NCBI GenBank assembly: GCA_037389465.1
Contig: JAZARR010000197.1
Coordinates: 657,501 to 721,500, forward strand
Length of the DNA stretch: 64,000 nucleotides
Origin: Baylisascaris procyonis
Lineage: Eukaryota; Nematoda; Chromadorea; Rhabditida; Ascarididae
Direction: 5' to 3'
Shown here: positions 48,835 through 60,707 of the stretch, one piece after another
How positions within the stretch are numbered: position 1 is the first letter of the stretch
Layout of the letters: each line of letters starts with the position of its first letter
Notes under the pieces: model-generated
The model's input: the letters and a program-made list of their open reading frames with translations, nothing else
Told to the model about the DNA's origin: nothing
Database searches by the model: none
Program-made: the position numbers and the translations under genes

Positions 48835-48897
<63 letters not shown>

Positions 48898-48900
48898 TTT
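48833..48900. repeat. (TTTA)n microsatellite
   Basis: About 17 tetranucleotide repeats within the B unit upstream region. The D unit lacks the expansion at the matching site (61213), so it arose after the copies split. Confidence 0.95.
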
Positions 48901-49652
48901 TGCAAAAACCATTGCAGTTGTAAAAAAAACATCATTCAATTATCCTTACAATGCCTTTTTCATCATTGCCATTCATTTTAACAAGCGGCGAATAATCATA
49001 CCTTCCTATTTCCTCTCCCATTCTCTCTTCATTGAATTTATGATTTCTGCTTACTTTGAGTGCTCATAGAAGAACACATCTTCAACTGGAAGCTAGGGTT
49101 TTTTGAAACAAGGAAGCAAGAATCGCAACTTCCCTATTATCATTGGTTGTTATTAGTATTGGTGCTTACCAATCCCTATACCTTATGCCCGCATCTGCTT
49201 CGTTAACACATTAGCAAAACGCTACCTTAGCTTCCCAGGTGATGTTATTATGATGCTCTTGTGTTCGTTTCTTAATTGCGTCACGTTTTAATGCCATGTT
49301 AAAGTGCAGCAAGGTTGAATTACCCAAGTTTGAGGTGTCGGGCGATTGCAGAGATGAGAAGCGTCCAGCGAGTATTGTGAACAAACTTGGAACGAACCAA
49401 CCAGAAGATTGGTACTGACTGGCTGAGAAAAGAAGAGGCGCAAGTGGATCAGCCTTCTTCAGATCAGGCCAGACTGTTAAAGATCTGGAGTAGTTTCAAC
49501 CGCAACAGAGAATTTGAAGAGTATAGATAAGCAAATATCGATGGCTCAAGAAAAACAATTTGCGGCAAACATCTATAGACCCGCACGTGTTAGGCAGTGG
49601 CAGTTTCTTATTCTTTAGGCGATCTGGTGGTCGGCACAAGGAGAGAGATAAA

Positions 49653-50717
49653 TTTTTTACTAAAAAGTTCAAACAAAATGTGATAGAAAATGCAACGATC
49701 AAACACAAAATGAACGCTTAAAAATCCCTAATGGTGATTTTTTCATATATGTGGGGAGGAATATCTTATATACTGAGCAAAGAAAGATGTGACATTCAGT
49801 GGATGAGTCAATGGGGGAGAATAAAAGAAGAGAAAAAAGCAAAAAAAAATATAGAAAAAAGAAAATTAAATCGCGTTATTGTCATTTGCGTAAGAATAGC
49901 TCACCTCGCCGATCGAACTCAATATTGTCTAGTTTTTTAATGCCCTGAACGCTCAACTTCACATTTTGGTCTATAGAATGAGATGCACGATTATGTATGT
50001 ATCCTATAAATGCTGTACAAGGATGTTGACAAGTCATTCGTTGTGTTGAGAAAAGAGTGCGCGCTTCTTGGAATGGACAGTTATGCTTGAGCAGGGTGAT
50101 TATTTTTTGGTGTTTCGTCGTAAACTTACGTATTTTAGCCGAATCCATCGGCTATGCGAAAAGGTACCTGAAGTGGTCTTGACGCCATAAGCTCCATAAG
50201 CTCCCGATTATGAAATTTGGAGTGATTTGCTCCAGATGTGTCGATCATGGGAACGTTCCCTTCTCTTCTTCATTCCCATCCCTATCTGCAGCGAGGTTTC
50301 TACCAATTCTACGGGTTTTTTTTCTGGGAATTAAGTGTAATGAGGTCCAGTCAAAATCATAGTTTAGCTCAAACCTTATATGCTACATACAAGGACGAGT
50401 AAATTCCAACCTTGGTTCCGGTCACGACTTAGATGTAAGATGGCCAAGATTGAGTGACATTTTAGGAGCAGGCAGTCGATGTCTGCTTTCACGAATTTTT
50501 AGCGACTGCATTGAATTTGAATTTTTCGTCACCAGAAATTTCATCCTTCCAGAAATCTGTTTGACGAGAATCAGTGAGGGGAATTGTATAACTTGATAGT
50601 AATCCTTTTGAGGGTAACAGATGAGGATCTGAAAATTGGGTGCTAAGTGCCTTCCTGGTTTTCGCTGAAGCTTTCGTTAAGAGAACGACAAAAAAGAAAA
50701 CAACAAGATCGCTGGCC
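49653..50717. repeat. Segmental duplication block X, copy 2
   Basis: Direct copy of 36810-37935. Near the duplicate of 37385 this copy has a small tandem duplication (CATAAGCTCCATAAGCTCC). Confidence 0.9.
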
Positions 50718-51959
50718 CTTGTTGAGAAAAAAATAGCAAGGTTAAGAATGACGATGTGAGTGGGATAAAACTTAAAAGCAATACGGGCCCGTCAAAAAAA
50801 CCAACAATATCAAAGCAGCGAATGGAATAAGGACAAGGATTCGGAGTTAGGTTATGCGATGTGAACGATATATACCATGGGCGCTATAAAGCTACTTTAC
50901 AAATGTGTGGCACCTATGTCAATTACAGCAGGGTTTGATATAATGAAGATCAATACAAGTATTTTCACGAGAAAAGAGGTGTCGGGCAATTACGTTTGTG
51001 TCGTCCACCTGAAGAGTATGAAACCACCATCGCCTAACACGTGCGAGTTTACAGCTGTCTACCGCAAATTATTTTCTTGGGCCGTCGATACTCCTTCATT
51101 TATGCTCTTGAACTTCTATGCTGCAATCGAAACTATTCGAGATCTTCAGTAGTCAACGTTATCTAGATGTAACCTGGCCTGATCTGAAGAACGCTCATCC
51201 ACTTGCGCCTCTACTTTTCTCAACCAATCCGTTCCAACCTCCTGGTTGCTTCGTCCCAAGTTTCGGGGAGCACTTTCAGCTCTGCGATCGCCTGACACTA
51301 CAAGTTTGGGTAATTAAACCTTAATGACTTCATATGACATTAAAAAGCGATGTAACTAAGAAACGAATGCAAGAACATCATAAAACACGACCTCATATAT
51401 GAAACGGTGCTTTTTGCTGATGCGTTAACGAACCAGAAATTGGTAAGCATCAATGCTATTGACCACCGACGTTGACAAGCAAGTTGAGAAAACGAATCGG
51501 AGAACAAAACATGGTATATGGTATAATGCAGAGAAACGTAACAGGGCTGCGCTCCCACGCGAAATGTCGCGCCGATTTATTGAAATTATATAGTTGTTGC
51601 TGCAAAAGTCAAATCTGAGAGTTTCATGAGTTGCTACATTCAGACTAAATAACTCACTCGCTTGTCTTCGGACAACACTACTGATTTCCATTCGCGAAAA
51701 GAGATTATATTAGTCGCTTCACAGCATTGCGAAGAGTTATGATTTTATGAAACCAAGCTATTAAAAACCTACTGCAAGCATAAACAAACAAACGCTCGCG
51801 ATCATAAATAAATGCTTTAATATTGATAATCGCTCGAAAAACTATTGATAATTTTTGCAAAGAATATTCGAAAATGCAAACTTAATCAGGATATCAATAT
51901 GAACATAATATAATATAAAAAAACCTATAAAAAGCATCCGCTTTATTAGCGATAAAAGA

Positions 51960-53345
51960 AATTGAAAGGTAAGAAAAGAAGAAATTGAAGAGCTACAAAT
52001 AAAGCATTTGTGAGGATTTGAATGTTCTCGTAGAATATATTTGGTGGTATTCTACTCAAGTTTGATAAAGTTTTAAGCTATTAAGGTGCTCACACTTTCC
52101 TTATCAGCTGCAGTTTTTCCGAAGTTTTTATATCTAATAGAGCAAAAAATCAGCTGTTTTCATGAACATCTGATTCCATATCCTTTTTTTTTTAAATTAG
52201 TGCTTCATATGTTAGAATTATTGATCAGATAGACAAACACAGACTTAAATATATAAATGGATACAAGGTGACGCAATGCTTCCAAGTTGAAATTTCGAAA
52301 ACTTTAAGCAAAGCGGCAAAACTTCGATTTATTCTGCAAATTCAATTTTTCATCATATTTCGGCTTATTTGCCAATGAAAAACGAAAATGATACGGTATT
52401 GTGTAATGTTGAAAGACATCGTAAACACCTCTAGCTTCTATTTGAAAATATGCTCTTCTATAAGCACTAAAAGTGAGCAAAAATCACAAATTTAATGGAG
52501 TACATACAAAGAATTTTATCAAAAGCAATTCAACAACGATCCGGCAAGCAAATTCCGCGTCCGTTAACGGTTAATAATGCATATATAATTGAACGTGCTC
52601 ATTTCTATCATCCAACAACAATAATAGTGCCTGATCGCAAACAATTCCATCTAATACAATTTCCACTTAAAAAGTGTATGTAAATGAAGATATGCTCATG
52701 ATTTGACGGAGTGGAAGAGAGAATGGGAGGGGAAGCAGAAAGGTATGATTATTCGCTTATTGTTGCAATGAATAGTTTTTACAATTGCAGTGGTTTTGCA
52801 AAGAAATACAACAATAAAAATTTTTTCATTTACAATAAAACATCGTTATCATCACATAACACTTTTCAATCATAATGTCGCTAGTCAATAAAACTCATAG
52901 TGCGCATGCTTACTTCTTTGATGCTTTTAGTTTGTTTTTTTTTGTTATTTGAAGAAATATTTACATCGTTGCAAAGAATTCATTGCATTTGTTCAATTTT
53001 ACAATGATATCTCTGAGATTATAAATTTTAAACACACTGTTGCATCAAATTCGAAAAATTATATTACAAATTTCGATCAATCAATCACATCGATATATTG
53101 CATAATTTTGCAAATAATCAATTTGATAATTATTACTCTATCTTTCAATGGTTTATCTTTCACAGATTTGTCGTTTGATGAATTTGATTATGACGTATAG
53201 AAATATTCTCGTTTTCAATTGTAGAACATCTGCTCAATCGGCAAACATAACCACTGACTATGCACATCAGGTGGAAAAATAACCGAATAAAAGCATAGTT
53301 ATAACAATTGGGAATCAGTATATCTGCTTTTCCGCCGAAATAAGG
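51960..53345. repeat. Block U, copy C (upstream of ShKT gene C)
   Basis: Direct copy of the region before gene A, in the same position relative to the gene. Inverted partner is 60708-62545. Confidence 0.9.
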
Positions 53346-55471
53346 ATGCGTTTCATCGTAATTGCATTTGCGTTATTTTGGACGGAGTCTGCTAAATCTC
53401 AAACGGTTATTGGACGTAAGTACCCAAATTTTAGCTTTCAAATTCTCTATCCCCCAATCCCCCACGCCCCATTTCCCATTCCTTCCTCTCACCTCGTGCC
53501 CCCTCCTCACCAACTCCCTTCCACCTCTTTTTCTTAATTCCTATCCGTCTTCCCTCTGCTGTGCTTTTACCTTTGTAGTAATTTTGCAATCGGAATTTCA
53601 AGTTGGACAACCATTCTTTACTCTCCAACCGCTTTCTTTTCAGATGTTACCAAGCTAGAAGAAAATGTTTATGAGCATGAGCAATATCATTTGCGAGTAA
53701 AGTGAAGTAACATTTCCAATATTTTCAAAAATATGAAGTTAAGTAATAAATAAAGCAATATATAAAGTGAGGTAAATTAAAATTCATGAAAATTACTACA
53801 AGCATAAAAAAAAACATGAGTAATATGGCAGCATCTTCCGTCCATTACACCTCGAATTAACTATTTCGATGTTGTACAGGCAGTTCGTGAAATGAAAAGC
53901 TCCATTTACTTTTAGCAATATTATATGGCAAGTGAAGGCATGGAATTTGTGGACGATGTTAAGCAAATATTCAATTGTGGAAGAATAGAGATTAAAAAAT
54001 GTTTTTGCATCTTAGAGCTTGACAAAGAAAGGTGAGTCTCGACTAAGAAAGGTGTGTTCAAGTATAGCCTATCTCACCATATCTGAGCATATATTGTGAG
54101 ATCGAGGCAGTTTGTAGCGTTTGTGTCTTTCGTCTCGCAACCACTGACTGAAGTAATCATCCAACTTCCACAGTTCAGTGAAACAGGTATAACTGTGAGT
54201 GATCTAGAATCTCTCTTCATGAAATACCCGTTAATCTTAATCTCCGTAATAATATGCTAATTTTGCAGCATGTGTCGCAGGTGCTTGTCCTTCACCCGCC
54301 GTATGCATAACCGCGACCAATCAATGTGTGGTGTTAGTCACAACTACCGTCACTCCTTCAAGTAAGACAATAACCTTAATATCAAAATTACATCCTAATT
54401 GCTGAGGTTTCCTGGAGTGATTCAAACTCCCATCATCCACTCCACAACGTTCAACTTTCGTGGTTGATGAGTGAGCCAATTAACGAGGGATAAAGTTCTG
54501 ATTTACGGTTCAGTTATCTTCTTTTCTTTTTCATTACTTCATAATCTGAGCAAATTGAAGGCTGAAACAAAATGCAATTGCTTCCTTTCCGCCGAAAGAA
54601 GCTACACAATTCGTAAGCACAATCGTTAGATATGCATTTACAGCATGCGTCGATAAAGCGGCTCCAGGTAGATTATCGGACTGCCCACAGAATCGCCACC
54701 TTTGCACTAATTCAGTCTACGCGGCTCTCATGAGAGACCAGTGCCCAAGAACATGTGGATTCTGCACAGGTTCATCATCATGTAAGTTACAAGTGATCGG
54801 TACCTCCATTCTGTTACGGTTGTATTTGCGGCAAATGAAACCTAATGATGTGAGAAAATTCGTGCGGCGATACTTCACCAACAATGGCCGGCATTGTTTC
54901 AAATGGTATTGGCATTTAAAACAACAGTCCTGATCTAAAGCATAGTTGCCAGAGGCATTCCAAGGTTGCCATAGGATATTTACCCATTTAAATGCAGGAT
55001 GCCATGAACAAGTTTTGTCCAATTTCTGAATGTAACAACGTTTTCCAGCAACATAAAGTAATTCGGCGTTATGAAATCGTGTGCAAAAGATAGTGAAAAA
55101 CTCAAGGGACCATAGCGAAGCAATGCTGTAAAACTTAGTGCATTCAGGTTTTGAGTATCGCTGAGCGATTCTAGATTCATTTCAGTGAGCGATTTAAAAA
55201 TTATTTTCTATGTTGGGTTACTTTTTAGCTCAGACATTTGTATCGAAAATGTTGCGTCTGTACTTCCCATTCTTATAGTTTGCTTATAAGAACATAAGCA
55301 TAATTCACTTGAATCACTGCTGCATCCTTCTGATGCTGAGCCTTATACCATTTAATGATTCCAAGAAACATTCGAAGCTATCAAAAACCGGACAATATCT
55401 CTTAACCTTCTTTGACTGTTGCATGTTGCGTTTTCATTTCGTTGACATCTCGTTATCTCCAATTGAGTTTA

Positions 55472-55555
<84 letters not shown>

Positions 55556-55789
55556 GCTTTAACAATGCAAGACTATGTTTAGCACCTTTGTATTTTACAG
55601 TAACCGATTTGTCTATGTATCGTAGTTAAGCAGTTTGCTAATGTGGTTGTATTTTCAGCAACGTGTGTCGATTTAGCTGCACCTGGGCAAATATCAACTT
55701 GTCCTGGACAAAGACATCTCTGCCAGAATGCAATATACCGTGATCTAATGAGAGTGCAGTGCCGAAGAACATGTGGTTATTGTACTTAA
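53346..55789 (+). CDS. ShKT gene C: secreted protein with two ShKT domains
   Basis: Paralogue of gene A with the same four-exon, all-phase-1 structure: 53346-53415, 54269-54361, 54644-54781, 55659-55789; 143 aa (one codon fewer in exon 2). It has a signal peptide (start MRFIVIAFALFW), the four-Cys segment and two complete six-Cys ShKT modules (ends CPRTCGFC and CRRTCGYC). All splice sites are GT/AG. Intron 3 has gained repeat R (inverted) and a TA tract, and intron 1 a pyrimidine-rich run. It is probably expressed under the duplicated upstream region shared with A. Substitutions between A and C lie mainly outside the cysteines. Confidence 0.92.
54825..55130. repeat. Interspersed repeat R, inverted copy in gene C intron 3
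   Basis: Reverse complement of 46890-47330 and 57790-58137. On the minus strand it has the longest open frame of the three copies (101 codons, 55022-54717), with several Cys (QDCCFKCQYHLKQC), so the element may once have encoded a Cys-rich segment. Confidence 0.8.
55475..55552. repeat. (TA)n microsatellite in gene C intron 3
   Basis: 78 bp of TA dinucleotide. Confidence 0.95.
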
Positions 55790-58137
55790 TTCAACGGATT
55801 AAGTGATCACTACATCAGTCGGGACAACATACTGAATTGTCTTGGAATGAATATCGAACGGATAAAGAGCTTTTTTGCAACTATAAACAAATGCAATAAA
55901 ACATCATCGTATAAAATATATACTCGAAAACATTTTAAAAATGTTTCTTTCATGAAAAGTTTTTATAAGCCAACAGTTTGCTTTTATTGCCTTTATTTTA
56001 CTTATGAGTGACTAAATGAAAACGGGTTCCGATTACCTGTTCCATCTACAGATTGCAATCAGACTGCAACATATTCGGTTTAGCAAATATGATGGGCTAT
56101 TTTGCTGAGTGTCGACTTCCATCCTTAGCTGATATTAATTCATCTAATTAGGCGCGTTGAAGCAACAAATTCGAGGACGTGCAAAATCGATGAAAATTAT
56201 TCTTCCACTTGTAACAGATTTGAAAATAAAATCCCATTCATGGCAAAGACTGCGGTGCAGATTAAAGAACCTTAATGGTTGGTCGTTTGTCACGGCGATG
56301 AGCATTTGCACAATTATTGATCAACCAAAGAGCTTTCAAGAACTGTGTCACGAAATCATGAAAAATATGCGCAAATTGTCCAATATTTCAAAGATGTCGA
56401 TAATTTATTTAAGCGCTAATCCATCCGTCGGTAATTTCCATCACTTACTTCTCTCTGAGTACCTCTGAGTACACATTTAACGGTGCTTGAAATGACGTCA
56501 TAATGTCTTCTAATTAATGAAATACATCAAAACCAAATGAATAGGTGTTAGAGAAAATTGCATGGTATTTGCATTTTTGATCATTTTCCTCAATAAGGTT
56601 TTCATAAGAAGTCCTTACCAAATAATAAAATATACACACTTTTAGATGATCGAATTGTTCCCACAAAGCTTGTGCTAATGATCCCTATTTCTAATTGTAT
56701 CGTCTGCAAAACTCATATCAATCATTGCGAAGTCCATGCGATTTCTTTTTTTTTTTTTTGAAGATTTGAGCGTTTAAACTATCTGCATTTCACCTCTGCA
56801 GCTGCGTAGCTACCTGAAAGATGTAGGTGGGGGCACTGTGTCATCCAGATGCGCAGCTGTAGCATCAGATGTTATCGAGTAGAAACTTCCAGAAATACTC
56901 ATATATATGCTTGCTTTTGGACGCTCTGCAATCACAACTTTGTTAAAACGCATAATAAAGCAAGTTAATGAAGAGAACATGATCACCACAAGAGGAGGAG
57001 AATGCCTGAGATGATTTGTACATTTCTATTCCCATACTTCAATAGCCATTTTCATAAATCAGCAACAAATAAGTAAGGTGAAAAATAATGCCTCCATGTT
57101 AACCAAGTGAATCTCCCACACACATACCTTTTATTATATTCTTCATCTATGTTACAATAATTATGCTGCTTCCCACATCCGGTTAAACTTTATCAAATTT
57201 CTTTCCTACATTGCAAATTTCCGCCCGTATTCTGAGAAAGGTGAGCATAAAATTTTGAGAATAAAATTTTCAAACGCTTTTGCACGAAAATCCGAGTTAA
57301 AATCCAGTTAATAATTTTGTTCATGTATTAAATTAATAATTAAATATCATTGTTTTTTCCGCTGACGATCCGTTGTTTTATTGTTTACTTGAGATTCTTA
57401 TGTGTCTTATATATGAATATTAAATAACTTTGTTTGTTCTTATTCATAGTTGTTATTATTAAATTAACAATTAAGAGATAACTGTGTCGGAGGTAACGAG
57501 ATATCATCGAAATGAAAACACAACGGCAACAGTCAAATGACATCGAGAGATTTGTCCGATTTTTGATAGCTTCAAATGTTTCTTGAAACCATTAAGTGGG
57601 ATAAAACCTAGCATCAGAAGAATGCAGGAATGATTCGAATGAATTATAGTTATATTGAGATAACCAAATTCTAAGAGTGGGAAATACAACTACAACAGTT
57701 TCGATACATATCTGTGAGTTGGAAAGTAATCTAACGGAGTGGATAATTTTAGAAACCGCTCATGATGTAAATTGAGTTCCGCGCATTACAATGTCTGTTT
57801 TATGCGATTTCATAACGCTGTGTTAGTTTATATTGATGGATAACGCTGTTCCATTCAGAAAGGTGACAAAACTTGTTCATGAAATTTTGCATTAAAACCC
57901 GTAAATATCTTACGGCGACCTTGGGAATGCCTGTGGCAATTATGCTTTAGATCAGGAGTGTTGTTTTGAATGGCAATACCATTTGAAACAATGCCGGCCA
58001 TTATTGGGGGAAGTATCGGCACACGAATTTTCTCACATCATTAGGTTTCGTTTGCCGGAGTTATGACAGTCATTAAGGGCGATTATCACATGCATCGCAT
58101 CCTGCTAACTTCCTATGTCTATTGTCTTTAAGGCCGT
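55790..58137. other. Downstream half of C unit and repeat R copy 3
   Basis: 55800-57010 matches 43500-44640 after gene A. The exon-like segment seen at 44387 is here broken (stop at its second codon, 56804). A 103-codon frame at 56157-56468 is not conserved in the A unit and is taken as chance. 57790-58137 is a direct copy of repeat R. Confidence 0.7.
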
Positions 58138-59240
58138 TGTAGCGAACAGCAAATGAATAACAACAGATGAATTTGGAGTGAACAGCAAATGGTTTGGTTA
58201 TCGTTGGGAGCAACAGTTGGTTTGGTATTGACTGGTTGGGAGTCGATGAACTTTAACTGATCGGTTGGCTCCTCCGCGAGTATACAAGCGAAAACACGAT
58301 CGTAGTAGTGTTTATGAACGAATAAGCACGAATACAGATGAGGTTACAATACAACAGCTTCACAATACAGTTCGTCGTTCAATGGCACAATGTGACAGCT
58401 CTCTTCGTTTAGCTGTCTGTTCGCTATAAATGAATATCGGGTCGTTCGAACTGGATAGAGGAAAGTTCGAAATATCAAAGTCTTAAACAGGCCTGATCGC
58501 GGGCTCGTCCACTTGTGCCCCCTTTTGGATCGGTCACCGTTTTCGTCCCAAGTTTGGTTGCTTGGTACTGCGGGCTCGCCACCCGTCGGACCTCAAACTT
58601 GGGTAATTAAACCTTGTATTCGAGTAAACAATGAAGCGATATGCGACACAATAAATAAACATGATATAGTGAATCGTTGGAACTTCAAATAGGTCCAGTA
58701 GCAATTCGTAACACAAATCTTACGAACAGTTTTTACAAGAGGATTAACTGAACAAATACACAAGCTAAGAGTTAAATGAAGAATTCGGTCGAAATGTATG
58801 AGAAGCCGAGCCCAATGCGTCTTCACTGTCGGTCATTGGGCGAGTTGAATGAACGATTTAACCTTGTGAGAGGCGTGAGCTGTTGAGGGCGTCATGAGCG
58901 GCGCGTCTGATGTTATTCATAGTTGCTCATCGGTGTATTAGCATTTAGCGATAGTCAATGTATTCGTCGTGACTTGCAATCTTATGCCATTCATGATGCC
59001 CTCTTTGATTGATATCTCCGGCTCTCCAGCTGCATCGGTATCGTAAACAGATGTAACGCTTTCGCGAATATTCGCTTTATGGTTGCTCAACGGTGAATTA
59101 GCATTTAGCGCTAGTGCCTGTATTCGTTGTGATTTGCTCTTCTTATATTAGTCATGATGCTTTCTCTGATTGACATTTCCGGTTCACCGGCTGTATCGGT
59201 ATCGTAAATAGACGTAACGCTTTCGGGAATGTTCGCGACA
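58138..59240. mobile_element. Solo LTR, 1103 bp, with 5-bp target duplication GCCGT
   Basis: Comparison with the uninterrupted copy at 47310 (AAGGCCGTATCACATGACGAC) shows an insertion here. It begins TGTAGCGAAC and ends GTTCGCGACA, that is TGT...ACA with near-inverted ends, and is flanked on both sides by GCCGT (58133-58137 and 59241-59245). These are the hallmarks of an LTR of a BEL/Pao- or Gypsy-type element left after recombination. No internal coding region is present. Inside are a tandem duplication of about 162 bp (units starting near 58922 and 59084) and a segment shared with 49300, 51180 and 63180. Confidence 0.8.
58490..58620. repeat. Short repeat with inverted CCCAAGTTT/AAACTTGGG ends
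   Basis: Within the solo LTR. CCCAAGTTTG (58551) and CAAACTTGGG (near 58598) are inverted. Similar segments occur near 49305-49470, 51180-51335 and 63180-63290, always keeping the GTTTAATTACCC-type flank (GGTAATTAAACCTT). It may be a small MITE that moved independently, or LTR fragments scattered by the duplications. Confidence 0.6.
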
Positions 59241-59500
59241 GCCGTATTACATGAGCGACATAATGTAGTTCGAGGCAAAGACTTCCAAGAGCCGTTTCAG
59301 ACACCATGGATACTATTGGGTCGCCGAAAAAGCACTGAAATGAGTACTTTCACATCAGACGAAGGATATAAATTAGATTGGTTCAAGGTTTATTACAGAC
59401 ATATTGGTTCCTTCCTGACAGCATTTGTATAGTAGTTTCTAGGGATAAGCAACATCCTCAAGACTTGTTAGCTAATCACATTGTTTATGTTAAAAGAGAG
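59241..59500. repeat. Repeat R copy 3, right part
   Basis: Continuation of repeat R after the solo LTR; matches 47315-47540. It runs directly into the region beyond exon 3 of pseudogene D, as copy 1 does for B. Confidence 0.85.
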
Positions 59501-59653
59501 GAAAACTGAAGTCGAATCATATCTCTTTACTGAATAATGCCCTCAAAACTTTCATATCGTGAAACTGAAGCAAAAAATTCGCATATTTCAGAAAAAAAGA
59601 TTGGTCGATTGTAGGCGTCAGCAGATTGGAGGTATTGACCACTCGTAACTTAC

Positions 59654-60707
59654 TTGATGATATAGCTGTGCAGAATCCGCATGTTCTTGGACATTAGTCT
59701 TTCATGAGAGTCGCGCAGATTGCATCAGTGCAAATATGACCGTTCCGTGGGCAATCCTATAATCTACCTGGAGCCGCTTTATCGACGCATGCCGCAAATG
59801 CACATCTAATGATTGCTTATGTATTGTGCAGCTTCTTTCGGCAGAAAGGGAGTGATTATATTTTGTTTCAGCCTTCAATTTGCTCAGATTATGAAGTTAT
59901 GAAAAAGAAAAGAAGATAACTGAACCATAAATCAGAACTTTATCCCTCGTTAATTGGCTCACTCATCAACCATGAAAGTTGAACGTTATGGAGTAGATGA
60001 TGGGAGTTTGAATCACTCCACGAAACCTCAGCAATTAGGATGTAATTTTGATATTAAGTTTATTGTCTTACTTGAAGGAGTGACGGTAGTTGTGACTAAC
60101 ACCACGCATCTACATTTTTGTCACAGCTAGATTTTTGCTCAACAATGTTCAGAAATTGCGTAGATTCAGCTGCCATATCACCATTGCCCCACCTGTACAA
60201 ATTAATAGAGCCCTTCATTTTACGAATTGCCTGTACAATATAGAAATAGTTTATTCTATGCAGCAGCCGGAAGCCGCCACCAGATTGCTCATGTTTTTTT
60301 TTCCTTGTGATGATTTTCATGAATATTAATTTGCCTCGCTTTATATATTACTTTGTTTATTGCTTAACTTTATATTTATGCAAATATTATACACAGTGCT
60401 TCACTTTACTCGCAAATAATATTTCTCATGCTCATAAGTACTTTTTCTATGACGGTAACACCTCAAAAGAAATCGATTGGAGAGTAAAGAATGATTGCCC
60501 AACTCGCCGTTCCGATTGCAAAATTACTAGAAAGGTAAGGGTGCATCAGAGAGAAGAGGGGCACGAGGTGAAAGAAAGGAGTAGGGGGAGGGGTTGAGGG
60601 ATAGAAACCTTGAAGCTAAAATTTAGGTACTGACGTCTAATAACCACTTGAGATTTGGCAAATTCCGTCCAAAATAACGCAAACGCGATTACGACAAAAC
60701 GGATCAT
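59654..60707 (-). pseudogene. ShKT pseudogene D
   Basis: Inverted, clearly dead copy. Exon 1 (60707-60635) is intact and carries the extra Ile codon shared with B. Exon 2 survives only as its 3' end (60105-60072). The ShKT exon (59791-59654) has two in-frame stops (TAG and TAA), and its acceptor is GG instead of AG. The second ShKT exon is missing. The acceptor change differs from that in B (AA), so the splice site was lost independently or decayed further. Confidence 0.93.

Larger units (their letters stand above)
49110..53345. other. Region between pseudogene B and gene C: duplicated blocks only
   Basis: 49110-49640 matches 63050-63490 directly and 51000-51470 in inverted form. 49653-50717 is block X. 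51960-53345 is block U upstream of gene C. Open frames here are not conserved between block copies. No gene was found. Confidence 0.7.

Noticed and set aside
56157..56468. 103-codon + open frame downstream of gene C
   Set aside because: The homologous stretch in the A unit (43820-43930) does not keep the frame, so the sequence is not under coding constraint.
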